Shown: positions 1 to 8,431 of the stretch, piece after piece | How positions within the stretch are numbered: position 1 is the stretch's first letter | Layout: each line of letters opens with the position of its first letter | Source of the DNA: RGVT01 sp037129475 | GTDB taxonomy: Bacteria; Planctomycetota; Planctomycetia; Pirellulales; UBA1268 | Length of the DNA stretch: 64,000 nt | Assembly: GCA_037129475.1 (NCBI GenBank) | Contig: JBAXUY010000002.1 | Location: 56,160 to 120,159, forward strand | Direction: 5' to 3' | Translations under genes and position numbers: made by a program | The notes under the pieces: generated by a model | Database searches by the model: none | The model's input: the letters and a program-made list of their open reading frames with translations, nothing else | What the model was told of the DNA's origin: nothing

Positions 1-1
1 G

Positions 2-391
2 TCGAGCGGCTGCTCGATCATCGACCGGCTCTTTCTCCTCAACACCGACGGCCCCTACGGCCACCACGCCCAGGGTGGCGGCGGATGCCGCGACGGGGCG
101 TGCGAGAACGGCCAGTGCCAGGTCGGCGGGCCGTGCGAATCGTGCGGTCCCGGTGGCTGTCAGCCCGGCTGCCGCGACTGCGCCGCCGGCCACTGCAAGA
201 AGCACGTCGGGCGGTATGGCGGCCTGGCCAAGCATCATCTTTCGCCCGCCGAGCGGGCGGCGCTCGCGGCCTCCGACTACGGGGCCACGCAGCCGGCCGG
301 CCCGCCCACCGGCGCCGTCGCCTATCCGTATTACACGACCCGCGGCCCGCGCGACTTCCTCGCGAAGAACCCGCCCTCGATCGGGCCGTGA
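2..391 (+). CDS. C-terminal part of a Cys-rich secreted planctomycete protein
   Basis: The frame is open from the window edge, so the start lies upstream. The visible 129 residues are rich in Cys and Gly (motifs such as CSII, CRDGACENGQC, CESCGPGGCQPGC, CRDC) and end with a Pro/Tyr-rich tail containing YPYYTTRGPRDF and NPPSIGP. I recall this tail from small secreted planctomycete proteins of unknown function; that is memory, not a search. The paired Cys could form disulfides or bind metal. The gene ends about 98 bases before the next start. No function is assigned. Confidence 0.7.
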   Translation, partial: SSGCSIIDRLFLLNTDGPYGHHAQGGGGCRDGACENGQCQVGGPCESCGPGGCQPGCRDCAAGHCKKHVGRYGGLAKHHLSPAERAALAASDYGATQPAGPPTGAVAYPYYTTRGPRDFLAKNPPSIGP

Positions 392-488
392 TCGGGCCGC
401 GGCCCGACTGCTCTCCTTTGCCGTGATCCAGCGCCGCCGATAGGCTTGCCGCCTGTCGGCGGTGTCGTTTTTGCAGGTGGAGGTATCC

Positions 489-1994
489 ATGCAGGGGAAG
501 CAGGGCGGCGGTGTGGCGGCGGACGGTCGGCTTTCATTCACCGGCTGGCTCGTGTGCGCGATCGCGGCGATCGGGTTCGCGTTCGACATCTATGAGCTCC
601 TGATGCTGCCGCTGATCATCAAGCCGGCGATCCAGGAGCTTTCGAAGCCGGAGATCGCGAGCCTCGTGGCGGGCGGCATGTCGCAGGCCGATGCCACGGC
701 CCTGTGGATCCCGGGCGGCAAGAGCTACGTCGGCTGGGCGCGGACGCTGTTTTTCGTGCCGGCGATCGCCGGCGGCGTGTTCGGCCTCCTCGGCGGCTAC
801 CTCACCGATCTTCTGGGGCGCCGCCGCGTGCTCACGTTCAGCATCCTGCTCTATGCCTTCGCGGCGCTGGCGGCCGGCTTCGCCACGTCGCTGCCGCAGC
901 TGCTCGTCTTTCGCTGCCTCGTGTTCATCGGCGTGTGCGTGGAGTTCGTGGCGGCAGTGGCGTGGCTGGCCGAGCTCTTCCCCGACCGCGAGCAGCGCGA
1001 GCGGGCCCTCGGCTGGACGCAGGCGTTTTCATCGCTCGGCGGTCTGCTCGTGGGCACGGCCAACATCCTCGCCGCGCGATTCGCCGACATCCTGCCGGCC
1101 ATCCACGGCGGCCACGACGCCTGGCGCTACACGCTGATCTCGGGCGTGATCCCGGCGCTGCCGCTGATCCTCATCCGGCCGTTCCTCCCCGAAAGCCCCG
1201 TGTGGGCAGAGAAGAAGGCGGCCGGCACGCTCAAGCGGCCGAGCATCCGCGAGCTCTTCAGCCCGGCGCTCGTCCGCACGACGGTGCTCACGACGCTCGT
1301 GTTCGCGGCCAGCTACGGCATCGCGTTCGGCGCGATCCAGCAGCTGCCGCAGATCCTCGGCGGCCCGAAGGGGCATGCGGCGATTCTCGCGACCGCGAAG
1401 GCGGCGCAAGACGAGGCCGTCGCCGCTGCGGAGCAGGCGGGCAAGCCCGCGTTGCCAGCCGGCAAGCTCAAGAGCATCGCGGGCAATGCCACCGACGAGG
1501 CGGTGGCCGGCGTCACGATCTTCCAGGAGGTGGGTGGCCTCGTCGGCCGCGTGCTGCTGGCGTGGGCCGCGCTCCGGGTGCTGAGCCGGCGGGCGCTCCT
1601 GCGGATGTTCCAGATTCCGGCGCTCGTCGTGGTGCCGGCGCTCTTCTGGTGGATTTCCACGCAGCTCACGAATAGCGACTCGCTGCCCTGGATCAAGGCG
1701 GGCATCTTCGTGGCCGGCCTGCTCACGGTGGCCCAGTTCAGCTTCTGGGGCAACTACATCCCGCACGTCTTCCCGACGCACCTTCGCGGCACGGGCGAGA
1801 GCTTCGCGGCCAACATCGGCGGCCGCGTGCTCGGCACGGCTGCCGCCTGGCTCACGCTCACGTTCTCGGCGGCCACGCCGCCCGATCCGATGCGGATCGC
1901 CGTCGTGGGCGCGATCGTGGCCGGCCTCTATGCCCTCATGGGCGCGATCCTCACGCAGTGGCTCCCCGAGCCCGACTCCTCGCTCGAGCACTGA
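489..1994 (+). CDS. MFS transporter (metabolite/sugar-type permease)
   Basis: A 501-residue, strongly hydrophobic protein with about 12 predicted membrane segments. The MFS loop signature after TM2 reads GGYLTDLLGRRR, and an RCLVFIG stretch follows. TM6 is followed by a cytoplasmic loop (PESPVWAEKKAAG) resembling the PESPRWL motif of sugar/organic acid porters. An Ala/Lys-rich hydrophilic stretch of about 50 residues (around 300-350) sits between later membrane segments and is longer than usual. The ATG at 489 is preferred over a GTG 27 bases upstream because GGTGGAGGT lies 6 bases before it. The substrate cannot be told from sequence. It stands alone between two gaps. Confidence 0.85.
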   Translation: MQGKQGGGVAADGRLSFTGWLVCAIAAIGFAFDIYELLMLPLIIKPAIQELSKPEIASLVAGGMSQADATALWIPGGKSYVGWARTLFFVPAIAGGVFGLLGGYLTDLLGRRRVLTFSILLYAFAALAAGFATSLPQLLVFRCLVFIGVCVEFVAAVAWLAELFPDREQRERALGWTQAFSSLGGLLVGTANILAARFADILPAIHGGHDAWRYTLISGVIPALPLILIRPFLPESPVWAEKKAAGTLKRPSIRELFSPALVRTTVLTTLVFAASYGIAFGAIQQLPQILGGPKGHAAILATAKAAQDEAVAAAEQAGKPALPAGKLKSIAGNATDEAVAGVTIFQEVGGLVGRVLLAWAALRVLSRRALLRMFQIPALVVVPALFWWISTQLTNSDSLPWIKAGIFVAGLLTVAQFSFWGNYIPHVFPTHLRGTGESFAANIGGRVLGTAAAWLTLTFSAATPPDPMRIAVVGAIVAGLYALMGAILTQWLPEPDSSLEH

Positions 1995-2043
1995 GGAGCA
2001 CAGGATTCAGACCGTCAGTGACCGTGGCCGACGTTGAAACGGT

Positions 2044-2061
2044 GACGGGCTGACGCCCGTC
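2044..2061. terminator. Perfect hairpin after the MFS gene
   Basis: GACGGGC and GCCCGTC form a perfect 7-bp stem around a TGAC loop, 50 bases after the MFS stop codon. No T-run follows, so intrinsic termination is uncertain. The gap from 1995 to 2225 otherwise holds only the weak promoter listed next. Confidence 0.3.
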
Positions 2062-2149
2062 CTCCGTCTGGCGGCGCGGCCTTGCGGTGGAGCGTCGCGG
2101 GTTTTCGCCGGTCGGCTGGGCCGACGTGAGACGGCGTGGCAGTCGTTGA

Positions 2150-2179
2150 TTGCGAGTCGGCGCTCCCGCGGGCTATCCT
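2150..2179 (+). promoter_or_regulatory. Possible sigma70-type promoter for the secreted protein pair
   Basis: TTGCGA and TATCCT are separated by 18 bases. The -10 lies about 47 bases before the ATG at 2226, and a GGGAG Shine-Dalgarno follows at 2214-2218. The match is moderate and was picked by eye. Confidence 0.3.
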
Positions 2180-2225
2180 GCAGGTCGTCACCCATGAGCG
2201 GTGACCGCGTCGTGGGAGTCGATCC

Positions 2226-2792
2226 ATGAGATGGTGTGTGTGCGTCTACTGGGCTTTCATGTGGCTGGCGGTGCCGGTCGGTGGCCGGCTCACGGCCGAG
2301 GATGCGGCCCCTGCGGTCGCTGGCTCCACGCTCGAGGATCTCGACTGGATGGTCGGCGATTGGGTGCTCGTGCCGGACGACGAGGCGAAGACCAAGCAGG
2401 CGGGCGCGATGCGGATGACGGTGCGGTGGGACGAAGGCCGCGCGTTTCTCATCCGCGAAGCCACGCTCACGCCGCCGGAGGAGTCTGGCGAGCCGGTCGT
2501 CACGCTCCAGCAACGGATCGGCTGGGATCCGCTCGTCGACCGGATCCGGTCGTGGAGCTTTTCGAGTGACGGCAGCCGGGGGGAGGCCACGTGGATTCGG
2601 GATGGCGGCTCGTGGATCGTGCGGGGCACGGCCGTGCTCCCCGATGGCACGCAGACGAGCTCCATCAATATCTACACGTTCGACGGCAAGGACCGCTGCA
2701 CGTGGCGCGTCGTGCGGCCGGCGTTGGCCGCCGACGATGATCCGCCCACGCGGGCCACGTGGGTTCGCACCCCTGGGAGCACCGCCCCATGA
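2226..2792 (+). CDS. Secreted protein of unknown function
   Basis: 188 residues. A hydrophobic N-terminus (MRWCVCVYWAFMWLAVPVGG) looks like a signal peptide, followed by TLEDLDWMVGDWVL. An 'LDWMVGDW' opening is typical of lipocalin-like/DUF1579-type secreted domains and of the C-terminal domain attached to some SnoaL-like planctomycete proteins. The rest is a run of beta-strand-like segments with many Trp (WDEGRAF, IGWDPL, RSWSF, WIRDGGSW). Its stop codon overlaps the next ATG by 4 bases (ATGA), so the two genes are probably translationally coupled. The function is unknown. Confidence 0.7.
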   Translation: MRWCVCVYWAFMWLAVPVGGRLTAEDAAPAVAGSTLEDLDWMVGDWVLVPDDEAKTKQAGAMRMTVRWDEGRAFLIREATLTPPEESGEPVVTLQQRIGWDPLVDRIRSWSFSSDGSRGEATWIRDGGSWIVRGTAVLPDGTQTSSINIYTFDGKDRCTWRVVRPALAADDDPPTRATWVRTPGSTAP

Positions 2793-3538
2793 GCATCGTG
2801 ACGACGCTTCGACGCCGGCTCGCCGCAGGATGGCTGTTCCGTGTCAGCCGCTGCGTAGCCGTGGCCATCGCCATCTTCTCCACGGGTTACCCGGCGGCCG
2901 TGGCTGCCGACGGCGCGCCCGACCGCGAAGCGTGCGATCTGGTCCGCAAGGCCGACATCATGCACGGGGCCCAGTGGCAGCGGGCGATCGCCGAACTCGG
3001 CAGTTGGCTCACGACGCAGACCGTCTACACGCCAGCGGAAGTGCGGCGGATCAAGGTGCGGTTCAACGAGCAGGTGGCGGCGATGTCGTCGTACGAGCTC
3101 GAGTATCTGCTCGACTCGGTCGAACAGAAGATGCGGTTGCTCGATACGCCCGAGGCCCGCGACGCCAAGGCCTGGCTCGGCGAATACCTCTCGGCCATGT
3201 CCGACGCCCGGCGGGCCCGTGAGCTGCGCAACGTCCCCAACCTCCTCGACATGAACGCGGCCCAGCTCTGGGAGGAGATCCAGCGGATCGATCGGAAGCG
3301 CGGAGCGCTCCAGCAGCGTCAGCAGGGCGTGGCGGCGCGGCAGAACGCACTCGTCGATCGGGCGACGGCGAATCGCCAAGCGTCGGCCGACGCCGCGCGG
3401 GCCACGGCCGAGCGGCTCCGCGCCACCCCGGCGCAGGCGCCCGCCCGTCAGGGAGGCGGTGCACTGCCGTTCTCCGACGTGCCGCAGCGGCAGATGTCGA
3501 TCGGCGTGGGGCCGATGGGCGCCTTCATTCAGATGTGA
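2789..3538 (+). CDS. Secreted coiled-coil protein of unknown function
   Basis: 249 residues. The start at 2789 is set by the ATGA overlap with the previous gene and gives a clear signal peptide (MSIVTTLRRRLAAGW... ending near AVAADG). The mature part is alpha-helical and charged. Residues about 160-220 are Gln/Arg/Ala-rich (RIDRKRGALQQRQQG, ARATAERLRATPAQAPA) and suggest a coiled coil. The C-terminus is a short Gly/Pro/Met tail. The last bases overlap the 3' end of the convergent PQQ-repeat gene by 14. No family was recognised; an extracytoplasmic location is inferred from the signal peptide. Confidence 0.7.
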   Translation: MSIVTTLRRRLAAGWLFRVSRCVAVAIAIFSTGYPAAVAADGAPDREACDLVRKADIMHGAQWQRAIAELGSWLTTQTVYTPAEVRRIKVRFNEQVAAMSSYELEYLLDSVEQKMRLLDTPEARDAKAWLGEYLSAMSDARRARELRNVPNLLDMNAAQLWEEIQRIDRKRGALQQRQQGVAARQNALVDRATANRQASADAARATAERLRATPAQAPARQGGGALPFSDVPQRQMSIGVGPMGAFIQM

Positions 3539-4784
3539 CGGGCGGCTGTGACGCGCGGCCGACGTCGAGGCACGTGAGCGTGGTATCGTCGCGCAGGTAG
3601 AGCCGCCCGGAGGCGAGGGCGGGCAGGGCCCGCACGGTGCCGGCGAGCGGCCGGGCGCGGGCGAGGATCGTGACGCCCGCCGGAGTCGCGGTCATGAGCA
3701 CGAGGTCGCCATCGGTCTTCGCGGCGAGCAGTTTGCCGTCGGCGGCGACGAGCGTGCCGTAGCCGAAGTTCGCCTCGCGCCACGCCGCGCGACCGGTGCC
3801 GAGATCGACGCACACGAGATCGGCCGGCGGAAGATCGTCGCGGCCGTCGATGCCATAGGCATGGCCTCCGCTCACGATCGGCGTGCAGTATTGGGTGGCG
3901 AGCGCGTCGGCTCCCTCCCAGCGTTTCGTGAAGCCCGTCGCGTCGAACGTCGCGCACACCGAGCCGATGCCATACGAGGCCGTGACGAGGAGTCGGCCGT
4001 CGGGCAGGACGACCGGCGTGGCGGCGTTGACCGTCGGTCCGCGCTGGCCGAAGGGAAACTGCCAGCGGATCGCCCCCGATTCGGGGTCGAGAAGCAGGCA
4101 GGCGTAGCGCGTGACCATGAGCACGTGGGGCGTGCCGGCGATCGTGACGGCGACGGGGGCCGCGTAGCTCGCGGGCTCGGCGGTTTTCGTCCATACGGTG
4201 TCGCCCGTCGCCAGGGAAAACGCCACGATCCCCGCCTCGGACCGCGAACCACCCACGTTCACGATCACGTGATCGGCCACGACGAGTGGCGTCGAGCCGG
4301 CGCCGAAATAGCCCTCGGGGGCGCGGAAGTCGCGATGCGTGTCGCGGAGCCAGAGCCGCTTGCCCGTGGCGGCGTCGACACAGCGCAGCGCGCCCTGCGC
4401 ACCGAACGCGATCACGCGGCCGTCGTGGACGAGTGGCACACAGAGCGGCCCGTCGCCGCCACCCACCTGCGGCGCGAACGACGTCGGCTGCTCATCGGCC
4501 CAGAGTGATTCACCCGTGGCGGGATCGAGCGCTTCGAGCACCTCGGCGTCGGCGACGCGGTGCAAGAGCACCACACGGCCGCCGGCCACGGCCACGCCCG
4601 CATAGCCACGGCCCACGGGCTTCGACCACATCGCCCGCGGGCCGCCTGCGGGCCAGGTATCGGCAAGCCGCTCGTCGGCCGCGGCCACGCCGTTGCGCTC
4701 GGGCCCGAGGATCTGCGGCCACTCGCCGGCACGGCACGCGGCCGTCGCCCACAGCACGGCGGCGAGGCAGGCCGCGGGCCTCAT
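3525..4784 (-). CDS. Secreted PQQ-like beta-propeller repeat protein
   Basis: 419 residues with a signal peptide (MRPAACLAAVLWATAACRAG) followed by WPQILGPERNGVA, the usual opening of planctomycete outer-wall PQQ-repeat proteins. Propeller blades are visible as repeated 'G.V.A.D..TG...W' units (VLEALDPATGESLW, LRCVDAATGKRLWLRD, IVAFSLATGDTVWTK, ACLLLDPESGAIRWQF, LVCVDLGTGRAAW). Such proteins may act as scaffolds or in quinone-linked oxidation; nothing here proves cofactor binding. The ATG at 4784 was chosen because it overlaps the upstream stop by 4 bases and gives the signal peptide. The gene is co-transcribed with the DUF454 gene. Confidence 0.85.
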   Translation of the reverse strand: MRPAACLAAVLWATAACRAGEWPQILGPERNGVAAADERLADTWPAGGPRAMWSKPVGRGYAGVAVAGGRVVLLHRVADAEVLEALDPATGESLWADEQPTSFAPQVGGGDGPLCVPLVHDGRVIAFGAQGALRCVDAATGKRLWLRDTHRDFRAPEGYFGAGSTPLVVADHVIVNVGGSRSEAGIVAFSLATGDTVWTKTAEPASYAAPVAVTIAGTPHVLMVTRYACLLLDPESGAIRWQFPFGQRGPTVNAATPVVLPDGRLLVTASYGIGSVCATFDATGFTKRWEGADALATQYCTPIVSGGHAYGIDGRDDLPPADLVCVDLGTGRAAWREANFGYGTLVAADGKLLAAKTDGDLVLMTATPAGVTILARARPLAGTVRALPALASGRLYLRDDTTLTCLDVGRASQPPVTSE

Positions 4785-5206
4785 TCGACGAGCGTGCGCG
4801 GAGCCCGCGGCGCGTCGTCGGGCAGCGTAGGCACGGTCCAGATCACGTAGAGTCCGCAGGCGACGAGGCCGATCGCGGCATACTTGAGCCACCACGGCAG
4901 GCTGTTGAGCACGAGGCTCGTGGCTACGACCGCGGCCACGAGGAGGATCGTGCGATACTTCACGCTCTTGCGGATACCGTGGTAGTGCTGCCAGTCGTCG
5001 AGCGTGGGGCCGAACCACTTCGAGCGGTGCAGCCAGGCGTGGATCCGCGGCGAACCGCGGTAGAAGCACCAACTCGCGAGGAGCAAAAACGGCGTAGTGG
5101 GCAGGAGCGGCAGGATCGAGCCGAGCACGGCCAGGCCGACGCACGTCCAGCCGCCCACCACGTAGAGAAAGCTCGTCAGCGGGTCGGTGGTGGGCTTGAG
5201 ATCCAT
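4781..5206 (-). CDS. DUF454 (YbaN-type) inner membrane protein
   Basis: 141 residues. The family signature is visible: GLAVLGSILPLLPTTPFLLLA, then ASWCFYRGSPRIHAWL and a downstream 'W......I....K' helix, followed by two more membrane segments. DUF454 proteins are small inner membrane proteins of unknown function. The stop overlaps the start of the PQQ-repeat gene (ATGA), so the pair forms an operon. An acidic/Arg-rich tail ends the protein. Confidence 0.85.
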   Translation of the reverse strand: MDLKPTTDPLTSFLYVVGGWTCVGLAVLGSILPLLPTTPFLLLASWCFYRGSPRIHAWLHRSKWFGPTLDDWQHYHGIRKSVKYRTILLVAAVVATSLVLNSLPWWLKYAAIGLVACGLYVIWTVPTLPDDAPRAPRTLVE

Positions 5207-5269
5207 GGGCGTCCAGGCCGGCGAAGCGGGTGTTCGAGCATCGTATCACGCGGACGTGCGCGGGGCTGT

Positions 5270-5298
5270 TTGTGGGAAAAACGCCGAGTTCCTATGCT
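5270..5298 (+). promoter_or_regulatory. Promoter of the aldolase gene
   Basis: TTGTGG and TATGCT are separated by 17 bases. The predicted transcription start is near 5305, about 54 bases before the ATG at 5359. A GAGGAG Shine-Dalgarno sits at about 5345-5350. It lies in the divergent gap between the DUF454 gene and fba. Confidence 0.5.
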
Positions 5299-5358
5299 TT
5301 TGCACGGTCTGCCTGCCCGCCTGCTCGATATCCCGCCTTCGCCTGAGGAGTTTCCACC

Positions 5359-6408
5359 ATGCCGCTCGTCCCCATGCGCATCCTGCTCGACCACGCCGCC
5401 GAACATGGCTACGGCCTCGCCGCCTTCAACGTCAACGACATGGAGCAGATCCAGGCGATCATGGAGGCGGCCAACGAGACCGACAGCCCCGTGATCGTGC
5501 AGGCCTCGCGGGGCGCGCGCAGCTACAGCCAGGACAACTACCTCCGGCATCTCATGCTCGCCGCGGCGGAACTCTATCCGAAGATCCCGATCGCGATGCA
5601 CCAGGACCACGGCAACTCGCCGGCCACCTGCCAGAGCGCGATCGACAACGGCTTCACGAGCGTGATGATGGACGGCTCGCTCAAGGAAGACGGCAAGACC
5701 CCGGCCGACTTCGACTACAACGTGAAGGTGACGAAGGAGGTCGTGGGGCTGGCCCACCGGCAGGGCGTGTCGGTGGAGGGCGAGCTCGGCTGCCTCGGGT
5801 CGCTCGAGAGCGGCGAGGGCGAGGCCGAGGACGGCCACGGCGCGAGTGGAAAACTCTCCCACGACCAACTGCTCACCGACCCCGACGAGGCGGCGCGATT
5901 CGTGGCGTCCACCGGCGTCGACGCGCTGGCCGTGGCAATCGGCACGAGCCACGGTGCCTACAAGTTCACCCGCAAGCCCGACGGTGATGTGCTCGCGATG
6001 AAGCGGATCGAGGAGATCCACCGCAAGCTCCCCAACTGCCACCTCGTGATGCACGGCTCGTCGAGCGTGCCGCAGGATCTCCAGGACGTCATCAACAAGT
6101 ACGGCGGCAAGATGCCGCAGACATGGGGCGTGCCCGTCGAGGAGATCCAGAAGGGCATCAAGCACGGCGTCCGCAAGATCAACGTCGACACCGACTGCCG
6201 CATGGCGATCACGGGCGCGATCCGCAAGGTGCTCTTCGAGTCGCCCGAGAAGTTCGACCCGCGCGACTACCTGAAGCCGTCGCGCGAGGCGATGAAGAAG
6301 GTGTGCGGCGAGCGCATGGTGCAATTCGGTCAGGCCGGCAACGCCGGCAAGGTGAAGTGCATCACGCTGGCAGAAATGGCTGGGCGTTACGCGCGCGCCG
6401 GCTCGTGA
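5359..6408 (+). CDS. fba: Class II fructose-bisphosphate aldolase (CbbA type)
   Basis: 349 residues, the usual length for the CbbA/Calvin-cycle subtype of the zinc aldolase, which reversibly cleaves fructose 1,6-bisphosphate to DHAP and glyceraldehyde 3-phosphate. Visible motifs: N-terminal GLAAFNVND; AMHQDHGNS with catalytic Asp83 and zinc ligand His84; VEGELGCLG with a conserved Glu; GTSHGAYKF; LVMHGSSSVP with a zinc His; and the phosphate-binding KINVDTDCR. A GAGGAG Shine-Dalgarno supports the ATG. The gene is monocistronic, followed by a repeat-filled gap. Confidence 0.95.
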   Translation: MPLVPMRILLDHAAEHGYGLAAFNVNDMEQIQAIMEAANETDSPVIVQASRGARSYSQDNYLRHLMLAAAELYPKIPIAMHQDHGNSPATCQSAIDNGFTSVMMDGSLKEDGKTPADFDYNVKVTKEVVGLAHRQGVSVEGELGCLGSLESGEGEAEDGHGASGKLSHDQLLTDPDEAARFVASTGVDALAVAIGTSHGAYKFTRKPDGDVLAMKRIEEIHRKLPNCHLVMHGSSSVPQDLQDVINKYGGKMPQTWGVPVEEIQKGIKHGVRKINVDTDCRMAITGAIRKVLFESPEKFDPRDYLKPSREAMKKVCGERMVQFGQAGNAGKVKCITLAEMAGRYARAGS

Positions 6409-6440
6409 CTGCCCAGACCCTCTCGCTTGACGTTCGCTGC

Positions 6441-6700
6441 GTTGGCCGCGCGCCGGCTTCGGGCTCCCCATATCCCGTCGCCGGACGTTCACTGCGCCCA
6501 TCCATGGGCTCCGTTCACTCGGAGTGACAGGCGCTGCGCCATCCTGGCTCCGCTGGTCACTCACGCCGGCTCCCGGGACGTGGGGAGCCCGAAGCCTCCC
6601 CCGTAGCGACAGAGCTCCAGCTCTGTCGATCGACAGGCCTGGAGGCCCGTAGCGAACGTCCGGCGAGACGGTACGGGGTAACCCCGAGCCGGCGCACGCG
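6441..6700. repeat. Composite dispersed repeat (family B) between fba and kdsD
   Basis: This fills most of the 373-base gap after fba. Bases 6451-6493 are the exact reverse complement of 60133-60175, and 6657-6695 are the exact reverse complement of 59742-59780, so the block after purF is an inverted relative of this one. Inside it, GGCTTCGGGCTCCCC near 6456 is answered in inverted form near 6581-6595. A family A palindrome (6603-6654) is nested within. No ORF with gene-like features is present. Confidence 0.75.
6603..6654. repeat. Family A palindromic element, copy 1
   Basis: It has the two-palindrome structure: ACAGAGCTCCAGCTCTGT followed by a slightly decayed ACAGGCCTGGAGGCCCGT, bounded by GTAGCGAC on the left and GTAGCG on the right. 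It is nested in a family B block and is not at a gene end. Confidence 0.85.
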
Positions 6701-6741
6701 AGTTCGCTGGAATGTAGATGGCTAGCCGGTGGAAAGCTGCA

Positions 6742-6771
6742 TTGCGGCGGGTTGCCCAGTCGCCCTATAGT
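6742..6771 (+). promoter_or_regulatory. kdsD promoter, near-leaderless
   Basis: TTGCGG and TATAGT are separated by 18 bases. The -10 ends 10 bases before the ATG at 6782, so the transcript should start within a few bases of the start codon. No Shine-Dalgarno is visible. Confidence 0.55.
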
Positions 6772-6781
6772 CCCGCCCCTC

Positions 6782-7822
6782 ATGGACGCCCCCCGCCCCT
6801 CCGCCGACCCGACGGATGCCGACCTGCTCACGCACGGCCGGGAGATTCTCCGTGCCGAGGGAGAGGCGATCCTGCGGTCGGCGGACGCACTCGGCGATGC
6901 GTTCGCCCGCGCGGTGCGGATCGTGGCCGACTGCACCGGTAGCGTGGTGGTGACGGGCATCGGCAAGGCGGGGCTCGTGGCGCGGAAGATCTCGGCAACG
7001 CTCGCGTCCACCGGCACGCCGAGCCACTTTCTCCATCCCGCCGAGGCGATGCATGGCGACCTCGGGGCGCTGCGGCGCGACGACGTCGTGCTCGCGCTCT
7101 CGCAGTCGGGTGAGACCGAGGAGATCGTGCGGCTCGTGCCGCACGTGGTGGCCCGCCGCGTGCGGATCGTCGCGCTCACCGGCTCGGCGCAGAGCACGCT
7201 TGGCCGTGCGGCAGACGTCGTCGTGCCGACCGGCAGCGTGCGCGAGGCGTGCACGCTCGGCCTCGCGCCCAGCACGAGCACGTCGCTGATGCTCGCCCTC
7301 GGCGACGCGCTGGCGCTCGTGACGAGCGGCCTGCGGCAGTTCACGCGTGAGGAGTTCGCGGCCCGGCATCCCGGGGGCAGTCTCGGCCGGCAGTTGATGC
7401 GCGTCGAGGATGCGATGCGGCCGATTGCCCAGTGTCGGACGGCCCACCCGGCCGACACGGTGCGCGACGTCTTCGTACGGCCGCTGCCGGTCCGGCGCAC
7501 CGGGGCGGTGATGATCGTCGACGACGCCGGACGGCTTGCCGGCATCTTCACCGACAGCGACCTGGCCCGGCTCTTCGAACGGCGCAACGACGCGGCCCTC
7601 GACCATCCGATCGGTCGCGTGATGACCGTCCGGCCCGCGACGATCCCGCATGGCACCCGGCTCAGCGACGCCCTCGCGATCCTCGAGGCGCGGCGCTTGA
7701 GCGAACTGCCGGTGCTCGACGGGGTGGGCCGCGTCGTCGGCCTGCTCGACATCGTCGATCTCGTCGGCATGGTGCCGCCGGAGATGGTGGATCTGCCCCT
7801 CACCACGCCCGCCGCCGCCTGA
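6782..7822 (+). CDS. kdsD: Arabinose-5-phosphate isomerase (KpsF/GutQ family)
   Basis: 346 residues. It interconverts ribulose 5-phosphate and arabinose 5-phosphate, the first step to KDO for lipopolysaccharide. The SIS domain spans about 40-185 (VVVTGIGKAGLVARK at about 55-69; HPAEAMHGDLGAL; LSQSGETEEI). Two CBS domains follow (about 215-335), ending with LSELPVLDGVGRVVGLLDIVDL. The ATG at 6782 was preferred to a TTG 30 bases upstream because that TTG would lie before the -10 hexamer. kdsC follows directly, as in E. coli. Confidence 0.93.
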   Translation: MDAPRPSADPTDADLLTHGREILRAEGEAILRSADALGDAFARAVRIVADCTGSVVVTGIGKAGLVARKISATLASTGTPSHFLHPAEAMHGDLGALRRDDVVLALSQSGETEEIVRLVPHVVARRVRIVALTGSAQSTLGRAADVVVPTGSVREACTLGLAPSTSTSLMLALGDALALVTSGLRQFTREEFAARHPGGSLGRQLMRVEDAMRPIAQCRTAHPADTVRDVFVRPLPVRRTGAVMIVDDAGRLAGIFTDSDLARLFERRNDAALDHPIGRVMTVRPATIPHGTRLSDALAILEARRLSELPVLDGVGRVVGLLDIVDLVGMVPPEMVDLPLTTPAAA

Positions 7823-7852
7823 TCAGTGGGGCTGCCGGGCACCGACCTTTCC

Positions 7853-8407
7853 ATGAAATCAGCCGCGAATCTTCACGATGCGCTCCACGCGCGGCTCGCG
7901 CAGGTGAAGCTGCTCCTTGTCGACGTCGACGGCGTGCTCACCGAGGGGGGCGTGACGTGGACGAACGAGGGGATCGAGCAGAAGACGTTCCACATCCGTG
8001 ACGGCCTCGGCATCCGGCTCTGGCAGCGGGCCGGTGGCCGCACGGGAATCGTCACCGGCCGGGCGAGCCGCGTCGTGCAACTGCGGGCCGAGGAACTCGG
8101 GATCGGGATCGTGAAGCAGGGGGTCGAGGACAAGCTCGACACCACGGCGGCCATCCTCGCCGAGTGCGGTGTGTCGTGGGAGCAGACGGCCTTCGTCGGC
8201 GACGACCTCCCCGACCTCGCCGTGATGATGCGGTGCGGCGTGGGCGTGGCGGTGGCGAATGCGTGCCCCGAGGTGCTCGAGGTGGCGGCGATCGTGACCC
8301 GGCTACCCGGCGGGCAGGGGGCCGTGCGCGAGGTGATCGAGCAATTGCTCAAGGCCCGCGGCAGTTGGGAGGCGATCGTGCGCCGCTATCAGCCGCTGGC
8401 GGCCTGA
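7853..8407 (+). CDS. kdsC: 3-deoxy-D-manno-octulosonate 8-phosphate phosphatase
   Basis: 184 residues from the ATG; a GTG at 7826 would add nine. It belongs to the C0-type HAD phosphatases that release KDO from KDO 8-phosphate. Motifs: LLLVDVDGVLTEGG (nucleophile and acid/base Asp), IVTGRAS (motif II Thr), VEDK (motif III Lys) and FVGDDLPDLAVM (motif IV Asp pair). A final helix contains GAVREVIEQLLKARGSW, typical of KdsC. It lies 30 bases after kdsD and 24 before the LptA-like gene. Confidence 0.92.
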   Translation: MKSAANLHDALHARLAQVKLLLVDVDGVLTEGGVTWTNEGIEQKTFHIRDGLGIRLWQRAGGRTGIVTGRASRVVQLRAEELGIGIVKQGVEDKLDTTAAILAECGVSWEQTAFVGDDLPDLAVMMRCGVGVAVANACPEVLEVAAIVTRLPGGQGAVREVIEQLLKARGSWEAIVRRYQPLAA

Positions 8408-8431
8408 CGAAAGCGAAACGGGCGGGCCCTC

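Noticed and set aside
75..443. Small Arg-rich frames at the window's left edge
   Set aside because: They overlap, in other frames, the Cys-rich protein that is open from the window edge and ends at 391.
4785..5249. N-terminal extension of the PQQ-repeat protein
   Set aside because: The frame is open but overlaps the DUF454 gene; the signal peptide and ATGA overlap place the start at 4784.
5176..7854. Minus-strand 892-residue open frame opposite fba and kdsD
   Set aside because: Arg/Ser/Ala-rich without motifs, fully opposite two well-recognised genes and crossing repeat sequence.
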